Assembly: GCF_029873635.1 (NCBI RefSeq) | Contig: NC_080425.1 | Location: forward strand, 42,162,390-42,226,389 | DNA: 64,000 bases | From: Malania oleifera | Taxonomy: Eukaryota; Streptophyta; Magnoliopsida; Santalales; Ximeniaceae | Direction of reading: 5' to 3' | Shown: piece by piece, positions 1-11,600 of the stretch | Numbering within the stretch: the first letter of the stretch is position 1 | How the letters are laid out: every line of letters begins with the position of its first letter | Position numbers and translations under genes: made by a program | The notes under the pieces: generated by a model | What the model saw: the letters and a program-made list of their open reading frames with translations, nothing else | What the model was told of the DNA's origin: nothing | Databases searched by the model: none

Positions 1-962
1 GTTTCCGCTAGAGAATTCCTCTCTATGGCATTAGTTGTTAAAAGTATGGATTAGAAAAGAATGAGTGGGACTAATTTGATAGATGTTCTTCAAAGAGTCC
101 GTGGAAAGCTATCTCTCAAAGTTATTCCCTTTTCATTCCCTATATTAAACTCCTGATGGGAAGAGGTAGTAATATCCGTTTTTGGAAAGATCCTTGAGTA
201 GGGAATGCAGTTTTGTCCACGTCTTTCCACGCCCTTTTTAGTTAAGCCCAGGGCAAGATGGTTCCATTTCTTATTTTGTTGTTGATCTACGTGGTCCTTT
301 ACTTTCTTGGGATTTCCACTTTCGTAGATTGGTCTTTGGATCCTTCAAGGGTTTACTCTTGCAAATCTTTTTTTGATTTTCTAAATAGGTCTGATTTACA
401 TTATCCTCTCTATAGATCCATTTGGAAGGCCAAAGTCCCCTTTTAAATCAAGGCTTTTATCTGGTTGGTTGTGCTTGATAGAATTAATACCTATAACTTG
501 CTGAAGGTTAGGAGACCTTTGAAAGCTCTATTTCCAGACATCTGTGTTCTTTGTTTTAATTTTTCAGAATCTGCATCACATTTGTTCATTCATTGTGTTT
601 ATGCTTGGAGGGTATGGAATAAGTTACTTGGTATTTTAGCAAATGTTGGGCGAGTAAAGAGGCAGTGGAGGACTTTTTGGTAGTTTCTTTTTGTTGGTTA
701 TGGCAGGAAAAAGAAAGGGCCACCGCTCTGGAAATGTGGTTTTTTTTTTTTTTTTGCTGTCTTTTGGGTTTTGTGGATGGATGGGCAGGGGAAGTTTAAG
801 GGGGTAAGCTTTTCTGATATACAACGTGATTGGCATTGTGTTGAAGTGTTGGTTTTTTCTCTCTTGTATTTTAGTTTTCAGGTTGTTTCATTGTGTTAAG
901 AAGTCCTGGCTATATATTCTTATTCTATTAATGAAATTCTTCTTTTACTATTAAAAAAAAAA
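1..962 (+). mobile_element. L1-type LINE, 3' fragment with zf-RVT domain
   Basis: In one frame, positions 258-683 encode a typical plant LINE C-terminal zinc-binding domain (zf-RVT): a WKAKVP-like segment, then CVLC followed by H and C in the spacing CxxC...HxxxxC, ending near WRVWNKLLG. An in-frame stop at about 444-446 interrupts it, so this copy is dead. Downstream is a T-rich 3' untranslated region and a short A-run near 951-962, as expected for the 3' end of a plus-strand L1. The 5' part lies left of the window. It probably sits in an intron of the gene whose last exon is at 2175-2322, but that is inference. Confidence 0.8.
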
Positions 963-1375
963 GTAAAATAGAACAAGAACATTAACTACTTCAATTTCAA
1001 AGCTACCTTCAATTTTTACTGTTTTGTTTCTCCCCTTTGCTGCCCGTTTTCTTTTGTTGTAGTTCTCACTGTGGCTGAGAAAAGTATGTCAACACCTATA
1101 AATTCATATTTTTTGTGGTTAATTTCATGACACATCACATGTCATCTCTGTATGTGTGTGTGTGTGTGTGTATTCCCTTTTATGGCTTCTTTAAAATTTT
1201 TTAGAGGAATTTTATTGTGTTGTCTGAAAATTTCTCCCATGTCTTTGTTTTATCTTTGCTTTTGGTTAAATGTTTTAAGATCAGTTGATTTTGTCATATG
1301 TTGTATATATGTGCTTAGTATGCATTCTTGTAACTCAGTGAATATGTGACTCTGTCTATGTGTGCGTAGTTTGGT
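963..1375. other. Non-coding stretch with (TG)n microsatellite
   Basis: No gene is recognised. A TG dinucleotide run lies at about 1151-1171. The small open frame across it is low-complexity. If the exon at 2175 belongs to a plus-strand gene, this is intron. Confidence 0.5.
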
Positions 1376-1380
1376 CTTTG

Positions 1381-1735
1381 TGTTAAAGCTTGGTATACAT
1401 TTTTGGCCCACAACCTAATAGTTTAAACTTTTAGATAAAGTGGTAATCTAACATGGTATCAGAGTTGATTTACCAAGAGGTTCTAGGTTCTAGTCTTGTT
1501 GCCTGCGTTTATTGTGTGTTATTTAAAAAATTATTGTATCCCTATTGTCCCACTACTAGTGGGACTTAAGACTTGGTTTTTTTGTTGTTTTATTCTTATT
1601 ATGGGTGATCTTGTCGTGTTTCTATCTCTCCACGTGCTGTCGGGCTGCACATGCAGGGGAGTGTTTAAAGCTTGATATACATTGTTGGCCTACAACCTAA
1701 TAGTTTAAGCTTTTAGGTAAAATGGTAATCTAACA
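1381..1735 (+). mobile_element. TRIM-like miniature LTR retrotransposon, complete copy
   Basis: Two direct terminal repeats of 73-74 bp (1381-1453 and 1662-1735) begin TGTT and end TAACA. The left repeat is followed at once by a primer-binding site starting TGGTATCAGAG (1454). The right one is preceded by a purine tract (ATGCAGGGGAG, 1651-1661). The element is flanked by the 5-bp target duplication CTTTG (1376-1380 and 1736-1740). It is only 355 bp and has no coding capacity, which fits a TRIM. The LTRs differ at roughly one position in ten, so the insertion is old. Related copies lie near 33.3, 36.8, 42.5 and 57.5 kb. Confidence 0.85.
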
Positions 1736-1740
1736 CTTTG

Positions 1741-2174
1741 CATATGGTTGAAAGCTCTTTTAATGAAAATAAAGATATAAGGAACTATCTTCAAGGTTTG
1801 GCCTAGCCTGTGTAATTTTTTTACCTATGGAAATCTTGCTGTTGTGTTTTTCTTTTCCCCGTTTGTTTGCAGCATTATTTTATCATTCAATTTTTTTCTT
1901 GAATTTGGTCATGTGCTCCATTGATTAGTTCTCCAGCAAACTATTCATCCATGTTAAAGAAAAAGTGTTTGTTGGCAAATAGGGTATTTTCCAGTTATGC
2001 CAGCATCTGACATTCCTTTAACTTAATTGCTTTATTAATCAAAATGCTGCAAGATCCTTCCTGCCTCCTTTAGATTCTATTGAATGTATCTTCAATTTGA
2101 GAAATTGAGAATTAGTTTTTTGCATTTAATTAATTTGTTTTTTCGTTTTTTGTTTTCTTTGTTTACTTACACAG
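1741..2174. other. Probable intron before the terminal exon
   Basis: AT-rich with pyrimidine runs and no recognisable element. It ends in a T-rich tract and TTACTTACACAG, a good 3' splice site. Confidence 0.45.
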
Positions 2175-2322
2175 ATTTGTACAGTCATGGCTGCACAATG
2201 ATGCTGCAAACGGGCTGATTTTCCCCATTGCAGCCGTAATGGAAGTTAAAAAAAACGGCTACATTGGGCTCAACGGTCACCAAAATATACAAGGAGTGAA
2301 TGGATTTTGCCATTTAATATAG
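2175..2322 (+). CDS. Terminal exon of an unrecognised host gene
   Basis: After an acceptor ending ACACAG the sequence stays open for 48 codons from 2176 and stops with TAG at 2320-2322. The peptide starts FVQSWLHNDAANGLIFPIAA and contains MEVKKNGYIGLN. It reads like protein rather than random sequence: balanced composition, W, several G/N turns, and an ending G-F-C-H-L-I. I do not recognise the family. The first codon is completed from an upstream exon that I could not find in 1-2174, so the gene probably starts left of the window and the LINE and TRIM upstream are intronic. A T-rich 3' untranslated region would follow. The exon could also be a relic; no start codon, promoter or second exon was seen. 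Confidence 0.45.
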
Positions 2323-3975
2323 CAACATTTATTGGAACTTGTCAATGATTTCTTGAAGAAAGCTGTGATATAAATTACGGATCGTTGCAGTGTATAAGCT
2401 TAATTTTGTAGTTGTTATGATGCAGATAAAAAGTTATAAGTTGTGTGAAATGCATTTTTACCCCACAGCATAGTGCAGGCATGTTGTCTAGCATATTACT
2501 GCACAACCTGAGGAATAAGCTATCAGATTATTCAATATCAGTAGCTTCTACATTGGACGAACAATAATAACTTCTCTTGGTTTGGAATCCCCTGCTGAGT
2601 TCTTATAGTGCTTTAAATATCTGCATTAATAATTATATGTCTTGCAACTCTATCTACCTGTTTCATATGTGGCAAATTTTTTCACTTGGGTGAAGTTTTT
2701 CTTCACATGTTTCTGTGCTACATTGTTGATTGCTTTCAAGATATAAAGAACAATTTCGTTTTCAGTTCCTTTATCTGCTTGAAATTAAGTGAAAAATTCT
2801 GAATTTTCAAATATATATTCCGTATTTCTTCAAAATATTGGAAGATTAAAACTGGTTTAACTTGCCAAGATTGTGTACTGGCTTACAATAATCATTAGGG
2901 TTTGAAATGTAACACTAATGAAATTTAGAATGTTTGTTTTGCCCTGGATCTTGTGTTGAAATTTCAACCCTTAATTTTACTCTTGTCCTGTTGAAATTGA
3001 AACCCTTTGTTCCTGTTGGTTCTACTGATATTTTTTTGAATGCTGCTCGCTGAAATGCCCTGTGGTATTGGCCATTCTAAGATCTACCAAGAGTCGACTC
3101 CCTTGAATGCAGGATTGGAATGGTTTTCTTAAATATTTTGGTCATGGGCATATGGTCATAGATTTTGTAGCAAAGTATGGTTGATTACCTTTGCTGCTAC
3201 ACAATGCTGGCAGCAATGCCCTCCTACTTATTAGCCCACATCCCTCCAGCTTACCAACGCAAAGGAAAAAGTTATAACGAACCATTTTACAAACTAATTT
3301 TTTTGCGTGCGCTTTTGGTACTGGCTTGATGACGCTCCTGTATGTGTAAGAACCGCTGGCTACCAGGGCCTCACTTCGTATAGTAATGCAGGGATGTTCC
3401 CTAATCTTAGGAGCCAGCTTAAAAATCAGAATCACCTGCCACTGAACCACATCCCTCCTTTTACCTCAGCCAGCAAATTAGATAAACGACTTGCCTTATT
3501 TTGTTCACCTCCTTTCTTCCTCATGCTAAGCCTTTAAACATTGCTGGGAGGAGGAAATTATTTAAGTGAAGGGCCTGATCATGATGGAAATCGTCCGCAT
3601 GTTCTTAGCTCTCTGTACCTTCTTCCATGTAGAATGCCCCAGCATGGGCACGATGTACCATAACTTAGCTAATCATACACCACTGTGGTTATGGTACATA
3701 AGCTGAGATAATCGGAAGGGGTGCTTGCTCTGCCGCTAACTGTTGTGTGGTGTAAGTCCACTAAGAGTGGCTTCTATTGAAGACAGCTGGTTGGTTGATA
3801 TTTCACATGGATCATGTTTTTCCCCTATGTATTTTATTTTAGTTTTGTTTATGAGGTCATCATAGAAACTGCAACGACTCATTCTGCTCCCTCCTGTCGA
3901 AGGCAGGATTTCAAATTAGAGGAACATGTGGCAACCACAATCACCGATGAAGTTAACTGGTGAACGTCCCAATGG
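2323..3975. other. 3' untranslated/intergenic stretch
   Basis: No coding similarity is recognised on either strand. It contains a short perfect inverted repeat (arms 3653-3664 and 3688-3699) and otherwise unstructured AT-rich sequence running up to the ferredoxin promoter. Confidence 0.4.
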
Positions 3976-3981
3976 TAACAA

Positions 3982-4017
3982 AGAGATAACAGAACCACAA
4001 AATGCTGCCACGTGGCA
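3982..4017 (+). promoter_or_regulatory. Ferredoxin promoter: palindromic G-box plus I-box-like site
   Basis: A 12-bp perfect palindrome TGCCACGTGGCA (4006-4017) contains the CACGTG G-box core. A GATAAC I-box-like motif lies just upstream (about 3985-3990). The pair sits about 170-195 bp before the ferredoxin start codon. G-box plus I-box is a known arrangement in light-responsive promoters of photosynthesis genes, bound by bZIP/bHLH (HY5, PIF) and MYB-like factors. No clear TATA box was seen between the G-box and the ATG. Light regulation here is inference. Confidence 0.6.
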
Positions 4018-4179
4018 GATAGGGTTCCATGCCACTTCATCTCTCCACCCTTCCTGACACACTATTTCCACAAGCCTTCTCCGCAATTAACACCAGCATA
4101 CTGCTTGGAGTACGAGCCACATCCTCTGGTTCTCTCTCAAACTCTAGCCTCTCGTTGCTTTACACTAAGGGGAAAATAA

Positions 4180-4620
4180 ATGGCAACGTCAGCCACGCTC
4201 TCCGGTGCCGTCATGAGCACCTCCTTTGCCCGTAGGCAGCCGGTGGCAACGAGCCTCCGGTCACTTCCCAATGTGGGTCAGGCTCTGTTCGGTGTGAAGG
4301 TGGGTCGGGGCCGCGTAACGGCAATGGCTGTTCACAAGGTCAAGCTACTCACGCCAGAGGGACCAAAAGAGTTCGATTGCTCAGATGACGTTTACATCCT
4401 CGACCAGGCGGAGGAGGAAGGCCTCGACCTCCCTTACTCGTGCCGTGCGGGTTCTTGCTCTTCCTGTGCTGGGAAAATCGTGGGAGGCAGTGTTGATCAA
4501 TCAGATGGGAGCTTCCTGGACGATGAGCAGATGGCTGAAGGATGGGTTCTCACTTGCGTTGCTTATCCAACTTCCGGTGTTGTTATTGAGACCCACAAGG
4601 AGGAGGAGCTCACTGCCTGA
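4180..4620 (+). CDS. petF: Chloroplast [2Fe-2S] ferredoxin precursor
   Basis: An intronless reading frame of 146 aa encodes a plant-type ferredoxin. Residues 1 to about 49 form a Ser/Thr/Arg-rich chloroplast transit peptide starting [10 protein letters not shown]. The mature protein begins near Ala50 ([16 protein letters not shown]) and is about 97 aa, the normal length. The cluster ligands are Cys88, Cys93, Cys96 and Cys126, in the pattern CX4CX2CX29C, with the expected [13 protein letters not shown] and LTCVAYP contexts. The acidic C-terminal end (KEEELTA) is also typical. Stromal ferredoxin takes electrons from photosystem I and passes them to FNR, thioredoxin reductase, nitrite reductase and sulfite reductase. 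The start at 4180 gives the complete transit peptide. The acidic mature part suggests a leaf-type isoform (inference). It is transcribed towards the MLO gene, and the stop codons are about 570 bp apart. Confidence 0.97.
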   Translation: MATSATLSGAVMSTSFARRQPVATSLRSLPNVGQALFGVKVGRGRVTAMAVHKVKLLTPEGPKEFDCSDDVYILDQAEEEGLDLPYSCRAGSCSSCAGKIVGGSVDQSDGSFLDDEQMAEGWVLTCVAYPTSGVVIETHKEEELTA

Positions 4621-5187
4621 TTTCACCGCATGCAGCGCCTGCTTCTTGAACGTTTTCAGTGATGAGTAATATTGCACGTTTGAATGAATGATTAGTACAA
4701 TGTTTTTTGTTTCTTGTAATCAGAAATGATATTATTGTACTTATCTAATTTATTTATGGATATTCATGCTTGCAAGATCTTTTTTTATTTTTTCCTCTTT
4801 TCCATGCTCTTCGCTCTTCCAGTCTTCCATGCTCTCTCTCTCTCTCTCTAAGAGAGAAAAGGAATAGAAAAGTATCAATTGAATTAAAAAAAATTGAAGA
4901 GCACCTACAAAAATGCCCTAGCAAGGCACAAAATCCTTGAACCGCGTGCAAGCAAGCTTCTTGTTCTTGGCTACTAGTGTGCTAGCAAGGCCCAAAATCC
5001 TATTTCCTATTTCCTAAATTGTGGACAAAAATTGCCAATTGAGCGACAAGCCGAATGCTCAGGAGTGCTTTATGACATACTTGTAACTAACGTACAAAAT
5101 TGATTTCATATTAATAATGATGCTTTAATTGATCCCAGATTGCAAAGGCTGTCCGAGTGGAACTGAACTCCATAGAGATTAAATATC
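4621..5187. other. Convergent 3' region between ferredoxin and MLO
   Basis: It holds the ferredoxin 3' untranslated region (AATGAATG-type elements near 4680 and a T-rich stretch to about 4740), a TC microsatellite (about 4832-4850), and the 3' untranslated region of the minus-strand MLO gene. A segment reading CTAGCAAGGC occurs twice (near 4918 and 4981). The minus-strand frame across the TC run is low-complexity and not a gene. Confidence 0.5.
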
Positions 5188-5625
5188 TCATGTCTTCTGA
5201 AACAACTGGCGAAGAGTTTCAACTTTGCCTTCCTCTTCCTCTTCCTCTTCGGCATTATTTGCTGCACCATTTTCAGGGGTTTGTGAAGTACGCCCTGTTA
5301 ATTGAGATGAATATTCTGAAATGCAGAGTGAATATTCATGCTGGGGTGGGTTGGAAATATTGAACATGGCTTCTGCCTGCTCGGTTGATGTCACGGTTAC
5401 ATTCAGTGAGCCTGCAGAAGAGCACCTGGACAGTGTACCGGACACAACCGTGAGAATTTCATCCCTCTCATCTATTGTTGATTCAAGTGAGCAGGTTGAT
5501 GTCGTTGTTCCAGTACGAGAGAGAAATGAATCACGTTTAGACTTCTCCTTCACTCTCTTACACCAATTGTGAAGGGATTCTCTGATATTCTCAGCAATCA
5601 AGGCTTTCTTACTCCGAGATCCCAT
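5188..5625 (-). CDS. MLO: MLO last exon (calmodulin-binding domain and tail)
   Basis: The acceptor is GGCTGCAG just before ATGGGATCT. The exon encodes 145 aa starting [20 protein letters not shown], followed by W and KRVKEKSK; this is the MLO calmodulin-binding helix, with L18 and W21 of the exon forming the LxxW pair. Ser/Thr-rich segments, a run of seven Glu and the end [10 protein letters not shown] follow. Extending the frame upstream of the acceptor adds seven codons that are intron. Confidence 0.93.
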   Translation of the reverse strand: MGSRSKKALIAENIRESLHNWCKRVKEKSKRDSFLSRTGTTTSTCSLESTIDERDEILTVVSGTLSRCSSAGSLNVTVTSTEQAEAMFNISNPPQHEYSLCISEYSSQLTGRTSQTPENGAANNAEEEEEEEGKVETLRQLFQKT

Positions 5626-8600
5626 CTGCAGCCACCACAGATCCAAGTATTATCAGCATAGCTACAAAACAAGTGCATAAAGTTTTCCTCTGCAGAATCT
5701 ATTTATGTGAATGCCCCGCTAGTATGTTGAATGTGAAGAAAATACTTCTCAGGGACTTGCAGCTAACCATAAAAGAAAAACAGTGATAGCGATAAAATCT
5801 TAACTCCATTCAAATAAAATTATGTTCTGTAAAAATTTTGAGCTTATTTAAAATTCCAAGTGTTAAGTGAAGATTAAAAAAGAGGCTAGCTATTTTATTG
5901 GTAAATTTCTTTAGTGCTATTTTATTGGTAAATTTCTTTAGTGCCACTTAAAATGTAGAACGCATTCCTCCTAATCTGCAAAGCATAGTGAAAACCATAA
6001 TAGCATGTATTCTCCATTTACTATACACAATTCAGCTGTCAGACCTGATTTGGGTGAAACACTTTTAATCTCTACAATCACTCTAAACAAATACTTCTCC
6101 CCAATTCAATTTAATCAAGGGCCATATCCTCCTTTCAATCAAAGTTGATTATCAGTTTTTAGTCACTCCTAAATCCAATTTCTTTTAGCCTTTTCGTTTG
6201 AAATTCTCAAAAAAAAAAACAAAACCATTCCTGTTACTGCAGCTAAATGCTTTGATGTTCATAACCACTCTCCTATGTTTAAAGACTTTTCATCAACTGA
6301 AGCTACATTCTTTTCCGCATTCTGTTTCAGCTTCTGTCTATTGACATTTACACGTATATTTCTGCTATGGCTGCCAATTTCCACCATTTCCTGACTTCTA
6401 ATCCACATAATCTTATAGTTAAATCCTAAATGTTGTCTTCTCATGCCCAACTAAACCTTCAGATTCTGAAGATCTTTTCATTATTTTGGTTTGGCAACCA
6501 AAGATATGCTTTCTTCAAACAAGATATGGAAGTGACAATTAATGTGCCTAGTGTTGAGGCGATTAGAACCAGGGCTTAGGATCAACAGCCCAGAATGCTT
6601 CCAATAGCCCAGCCATGCACTGCCATGGCTTCAATCAAGTTACCTAGCGACTGACGTGGTGCAGGGCTGTGCTTGAGCAGCAGTGCCTAGCAAGTAATCC
6701 ATCACAAATACAGAGTATTAGGACTAAGAAGTCAGCTTGAAGAATGCCCAATGCAATTGGATTTACTTGTTGCTGTTCTTCAACCGTTCTCTATATTTTC
6801 TGACCCTTCATCAGGAAGCCTAGAAAATGGATCATGTTTCTGCTGATTCTTGTCGTAGTTTCTAGGTTACTAATTACACCTGAAGATGGAAATCCTGTTG
6901 CTAAGGTATTATCCCTCTTTTACCCTAGTATTTTGTGACAGTGAACTTTCATGGCTCTTGTATGCTTTGTATGGCCAATATTTCAACACTCAACGAAATA
7001 AAGTACAACAATTTGATACATCTATTCCTGCTAATGTGCATATACACGTTTTACTCATTCTAGTTCATCTCTAAGGATGGCCAAATGCATGGTTGCTGAT
7101 TCAGAAAAACATTCACCACCATTATGTAGAAGTGGAGCATTTCGGTACAGGGGAATGAGATGCAGTATGGCATGTGTTCTAAAATGCAGTACATTTGGGG
7201 TGTGCTTCTAGACATAAGGCGAAAATGTATATGGCCCTCGTATATTTAAGAGAACATCTCAGGTTTTTTCTCAATTTTGATAGAGATTTTCTTAGTGAAG
7301 TAGATTGACAATGACTAAAAAGAAAATTGTAATGTTAAAAGCTCAACTTTTACTAGCAAAAATGTCACCAGAAAAATATTGAATTAACACTTTGGATCAG
7401 GTTTTGTAAAGTTTGTACTGATTCAAACTTCATTAGGCATTATTTTTTACTCATAACAATGGCATTCACTTGTTTTCCGACCTCGTCTAGCCCTTCCCAA
7501 TAAGGGATGATACTTACTAGTTGGGCTAAAGGAATTGGGTATCTAAAACATTCTCAAACTCATAATGATCTGCAGTATACAATAGATTGAAGGTTTGCTC
7601 ATACTGAGATGGACCGAAATATACCCGTTCTGCACATATATGACAAAGCAACATTTCCTTTCTCCAATGCAAAGAGGAAATTTTCCAACATGAAGCAAAT
7701 AGATGGGGTTTATATCCTCATTTAATTAGTGTACATAACTGCAGAGCATTAATAAGAGAGATATACAAGTAATTTGAAAACTAACCCCCGTCAGAAGATT
7801 CAGAACATGGAATATGACAAACTAAGGTGAAAGAATACATATATGGCTACTATTAGACCAACATAAGATGTATATGACCATTTAATAAAATCCAGACTAT
7901 GATGGAAATTTTAAAAATTTATTTTCACGGCAATAACCATAGCTGGATTTAATAACCAAAAAATTAAAAAAAATACTAAATATGTGATGTCTATCCCAAA
8001 CCGATGTGCTAGGGTTTGTCAAAGTGAGTTGAGGATGCCACTAGAGGAGGCAAATTTGAAATACCCTGATTACTGTGCGTGTACGTTATTTCTACATAGA
8101 ATAAACTACTGGTTTGATGCGAGAAAACTACACATTTTGGGCCATCAAAATGTCAGAATTAAATTAACCACACATCCTAGAAGCAAACCTGTGTGACAAT
8201 TACATTCAGAGGCACTGTGCTATAGCTACACCAGAATTGAACAAGGAGCCTGCACATACAAAAGAAAAAAAAATGTAAGATGCTTACTACCTACAAAACT
8301 TTCATGTTTTATCCCTGTGAATACTTAATAATAATAAATTTGCAGCACAAAGAATTAAGGACTTAACAAACTCATTTGGCTGGCTGACTTGATTTTTCAA
8401 CCTCAAGGCTTAGCACTTTTAAATGAGAATGCTTGCTTGCATTTTGCTCAAACTGAAGAACTATGCAGCACATGATTAGCCATAGTAGTATATATACAAA
8501 AGCAATTAATGATCCAAAGCTCAATAGATACTTCATAGCAAATTCAGTAAGTTTTGGTCCAATAAACAATAAAAGTAAACCAATTTACAACTCCCACACC

Positions 8601-11600
8601 ATATCGAGGTGTTTGGGGAGGTGACAACTACATAGCTTTACCTCCACATTTGTAGAGGCTATTTCCATGACAAAAGCCTCTTACCTTTAGGTTTGAGTGT
8701 GCATATGCTTGAAAGTGCTGTTTACCCTAGATCATGAACTTGACCCACATTGAAGTTGCATGCACACAATTTCTTTTTCTTTTTTTCAAATAGAAAACTT
8801 GTCCTCTGACAATTATGAACTAATTGTAATTCCTATGGAGGTAAGAAGAAGAGAAGAAAAGCAGAAGAAAAAAGAGGCAGCAGTTTCCTGGAGCACACAT
8901 ACAGCTCCAGGTCTGCCCCTTACATATTAATAAAAGAAAAGACATAAAAGACAAAAATGCCCCCACTCAAACCACATAATTAAAATAGTACATTCTACTC
9001 TAATGCTCCCCTCTAGTTGGAGGTGTATACATATCACCTAACCCAAGTTGTCACAACCATTAGACAAGGTATGCTTAAATAAAGCTTTCATGAGAACAAT
9101 GCCTAATTGATTTGTTCACAAATGGAGTCCTCACAAACTTTTTCAAAACAATATGCCCTACAAAATGACAGTTAACTTCAATGTGTTTCATCCTCCAATG
9201 AAACACTAGGTTGCTAGCAATATAACAGCAACTTGATTCTCATAAAAAAATATCTGGGTTTTGAAACCAAGAATCCAACATTTGACATAAGAGACTTCTA
9301 CCACATAAGCTCATGCATAGCATGAGCCATAGCTCAATATTCTACTTTAAATCTTGCTACAGTAGTTGTTTCTTGCTATGCCAAGTAATGAGATTACAAA
9401 TGTGAAGTATCCAGCAGTACATCAAAGCTAGCCCGATCTGCATTAGAGTAGCCCATGATCTCACAGTTTCTATTACATTTATACACCAAACGTCAACCAA
9501 GAGAGCATTTGAGATACCACAAAATCTTACAAACAGAATCCTAGTGTGGTTGTTTGGGATTTTCTATAAACTGACTCACCACCCCCCACAAAAAGAATAT
9601 GTTAGGTCAAGTGATCGTCAAATAGATCAACTTGCCAACCAATTATCTATATCAATGTTTGTCTTTGAAGTCTAGTCCAACATCCCTAGACAACTTCATG
9701 TTGGGATCCTTAGGACTATCAGTTGGTTTAGTCCCAACATTCCAGCCTCATTTAGCAACCCAAGTATATTTTTTTCTATGACAAATTCAACCCTTTTTAC
9801 GTCGTACAATCTCAATACCAATAAAGTAATGAAAAGTACCCAAGTCCTTGATTTGAAGAGTTTCTTGAAGCCATCACGGCATCACTATCAATGATGATTA
9901 TATCATCGACATTAACTACTAGAAGTACCACACCAGCCTCCTTTTTGTGGGCAAAGATAAATGATCAATGTAGCATTAGATAAACCATATGTAGTCCAAG
10001 TACATTTTTGCTATGACAAATTCAACCCTTTTTATATTGTACAATCTCAACGCCCATAAGCAATGAAAAGTACCCAAGCCCTTGATTTGATGTGTAACTT
10101 TAAGCCACTACTTCACATCTGCAATCATGCTCTTATCACTGCCAATGGTGATCATATCATCAACATATCCTAGGAGTACCACAACTGTCTCCTTTTTAAG
10201 GACAAAGATTAAATGATTAGTGTAGCGTTAGATAAAACCAAATGTAGAGACCATCATACTGAATTTGTCAAACCAAGCTCAGGTAGATCGTCTAAGACCA
10301 TAGATGACCTTACGCAACCTATATACCTTATCGTCCTCCTCTTGAACAACATAACCACAAGGTTGGTCCATGTGGACCTCTTCTTGAAAATCTTCATAAG
10401 GAAAGCTATTTTCACATCCAACTCGTAACGGCCAATCAAAGTTAACTACCGACGAGATCAATACAAAATTGTTGGGGATGTGGCTCATATTCAGAGCGGA
10501 TCACATGTACCGGAGAGAGCTACTGAAGCAAGGGACAATTGCATGAGAAGAGGTTTCGGCAGTATGCAGGAGGACCTTTGCTCAGCACAAAACTGTCGAC
10601 GGTTTTCGTCAGCACAGATCATGTAAATTCAAATCGGGGACTTGTAGATTAGGCTTATCTAGAGGATTTTACTCTGGGGGATTGCTACAAATGTAATTTA
10701 GTTATACTAAAACACTTTTGTACGCATTAGATGTTATATAAACATCATTACATAACCCTATTGGGGTGAGAGACATTGATTATAGTGAAAACCCAAATGT
10801 TGCTCTCGTGGACGTAGGCTATTGCCGAACTACGTAAATCTTGTGTGTTCTAGAAGTGGTTTTGATTCTTCTTATCATTGTTTGATTGCTTCTTGAGTAT
10901 ATTTCATCGTCGAGTGCTTGCATTAGGTTGTTGATTGATTTGTGTGATTGTGTGCTTCCACAGCACGTGTTCAAGTTGAACGAACATCAACAAGTGGTAT
11001 CAGAGCTATTGGTTCTATGATGGCTGGGGTCTCTTCGATTAAGTTCGATGTGAAAAATTTTGATGGAACTAGTAATTTCAGGCTTTGACAACGAAGGGTG
11101 AAGGACTTGCTAGTGCAGCAAGGGATGGTGAAGGTGTTATACGAAAAGAAGTCAGACGACATGAACAACGCAAGTTGGAAGGAACTTGAAGAAAAGGTGG
11201 TTTCCACGATCAGGTTATGTCTGGCCAATGACATGCTGTATCACATCATGGATGAGGACTTGCCGGCAGCGGTTTGGCTGAAACTAGATCGCCGATACAT
11301 GTCCAAGTCTATTTCGAACAAGTTGTATCTTAAACAAAAACTTTATTTGCTTGAGATGGAGGTGGGTTCGGACTTGACTCAGCACATCAACACATTTAAT
11401 CAGATCATTAGTAATCTAAGGCGAGCTAATGTGAAGTTTGAAAAGGAGGACAAAGCACTGATGTTGCTGAATTCCCTACCTACGTTTCCTATATACGAGA
11501 ATCTAGTTACAATGCTGACTTGGGGGAAAGAAACCCTTATTGGAGGACATCACGAATGCATTGCTGGGGTTCCATCAAAGGAAGAAGGGCAGCGATGAGG

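Noticed and set aside
1152-1349. Open frame starting MCVCVCVF
   Set aside because: Translation of a TG microsatellite and AT-rich sequence; no protein features.
1454-1520. tRNA-like B-box (GGTTCTAGTC) suggesting a SINE
   Set aside because: Paired 73-bp LTRs, a primer site abutting the left LTR, a purine tract and a 5-bp duplication fit a TRIM better.
4385-4669. 94-codon plus-strand frame over the ferredoxin gene
   Set aside because: Shadow of the ferredoxin frame, which has the full domain and transit peptide.
5321-5572. Plus-strand frame opposite the MLO last exon
   Set aside because: Antisense shadow of the conserved MLO tail.
8372-8569. Hydrophobic minus-strand frame ([20 protein letters not shown]) as a further MLO membrane span
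   Set aside because: No MLO motif matches, and the neighbouring exons already join in phase without it.
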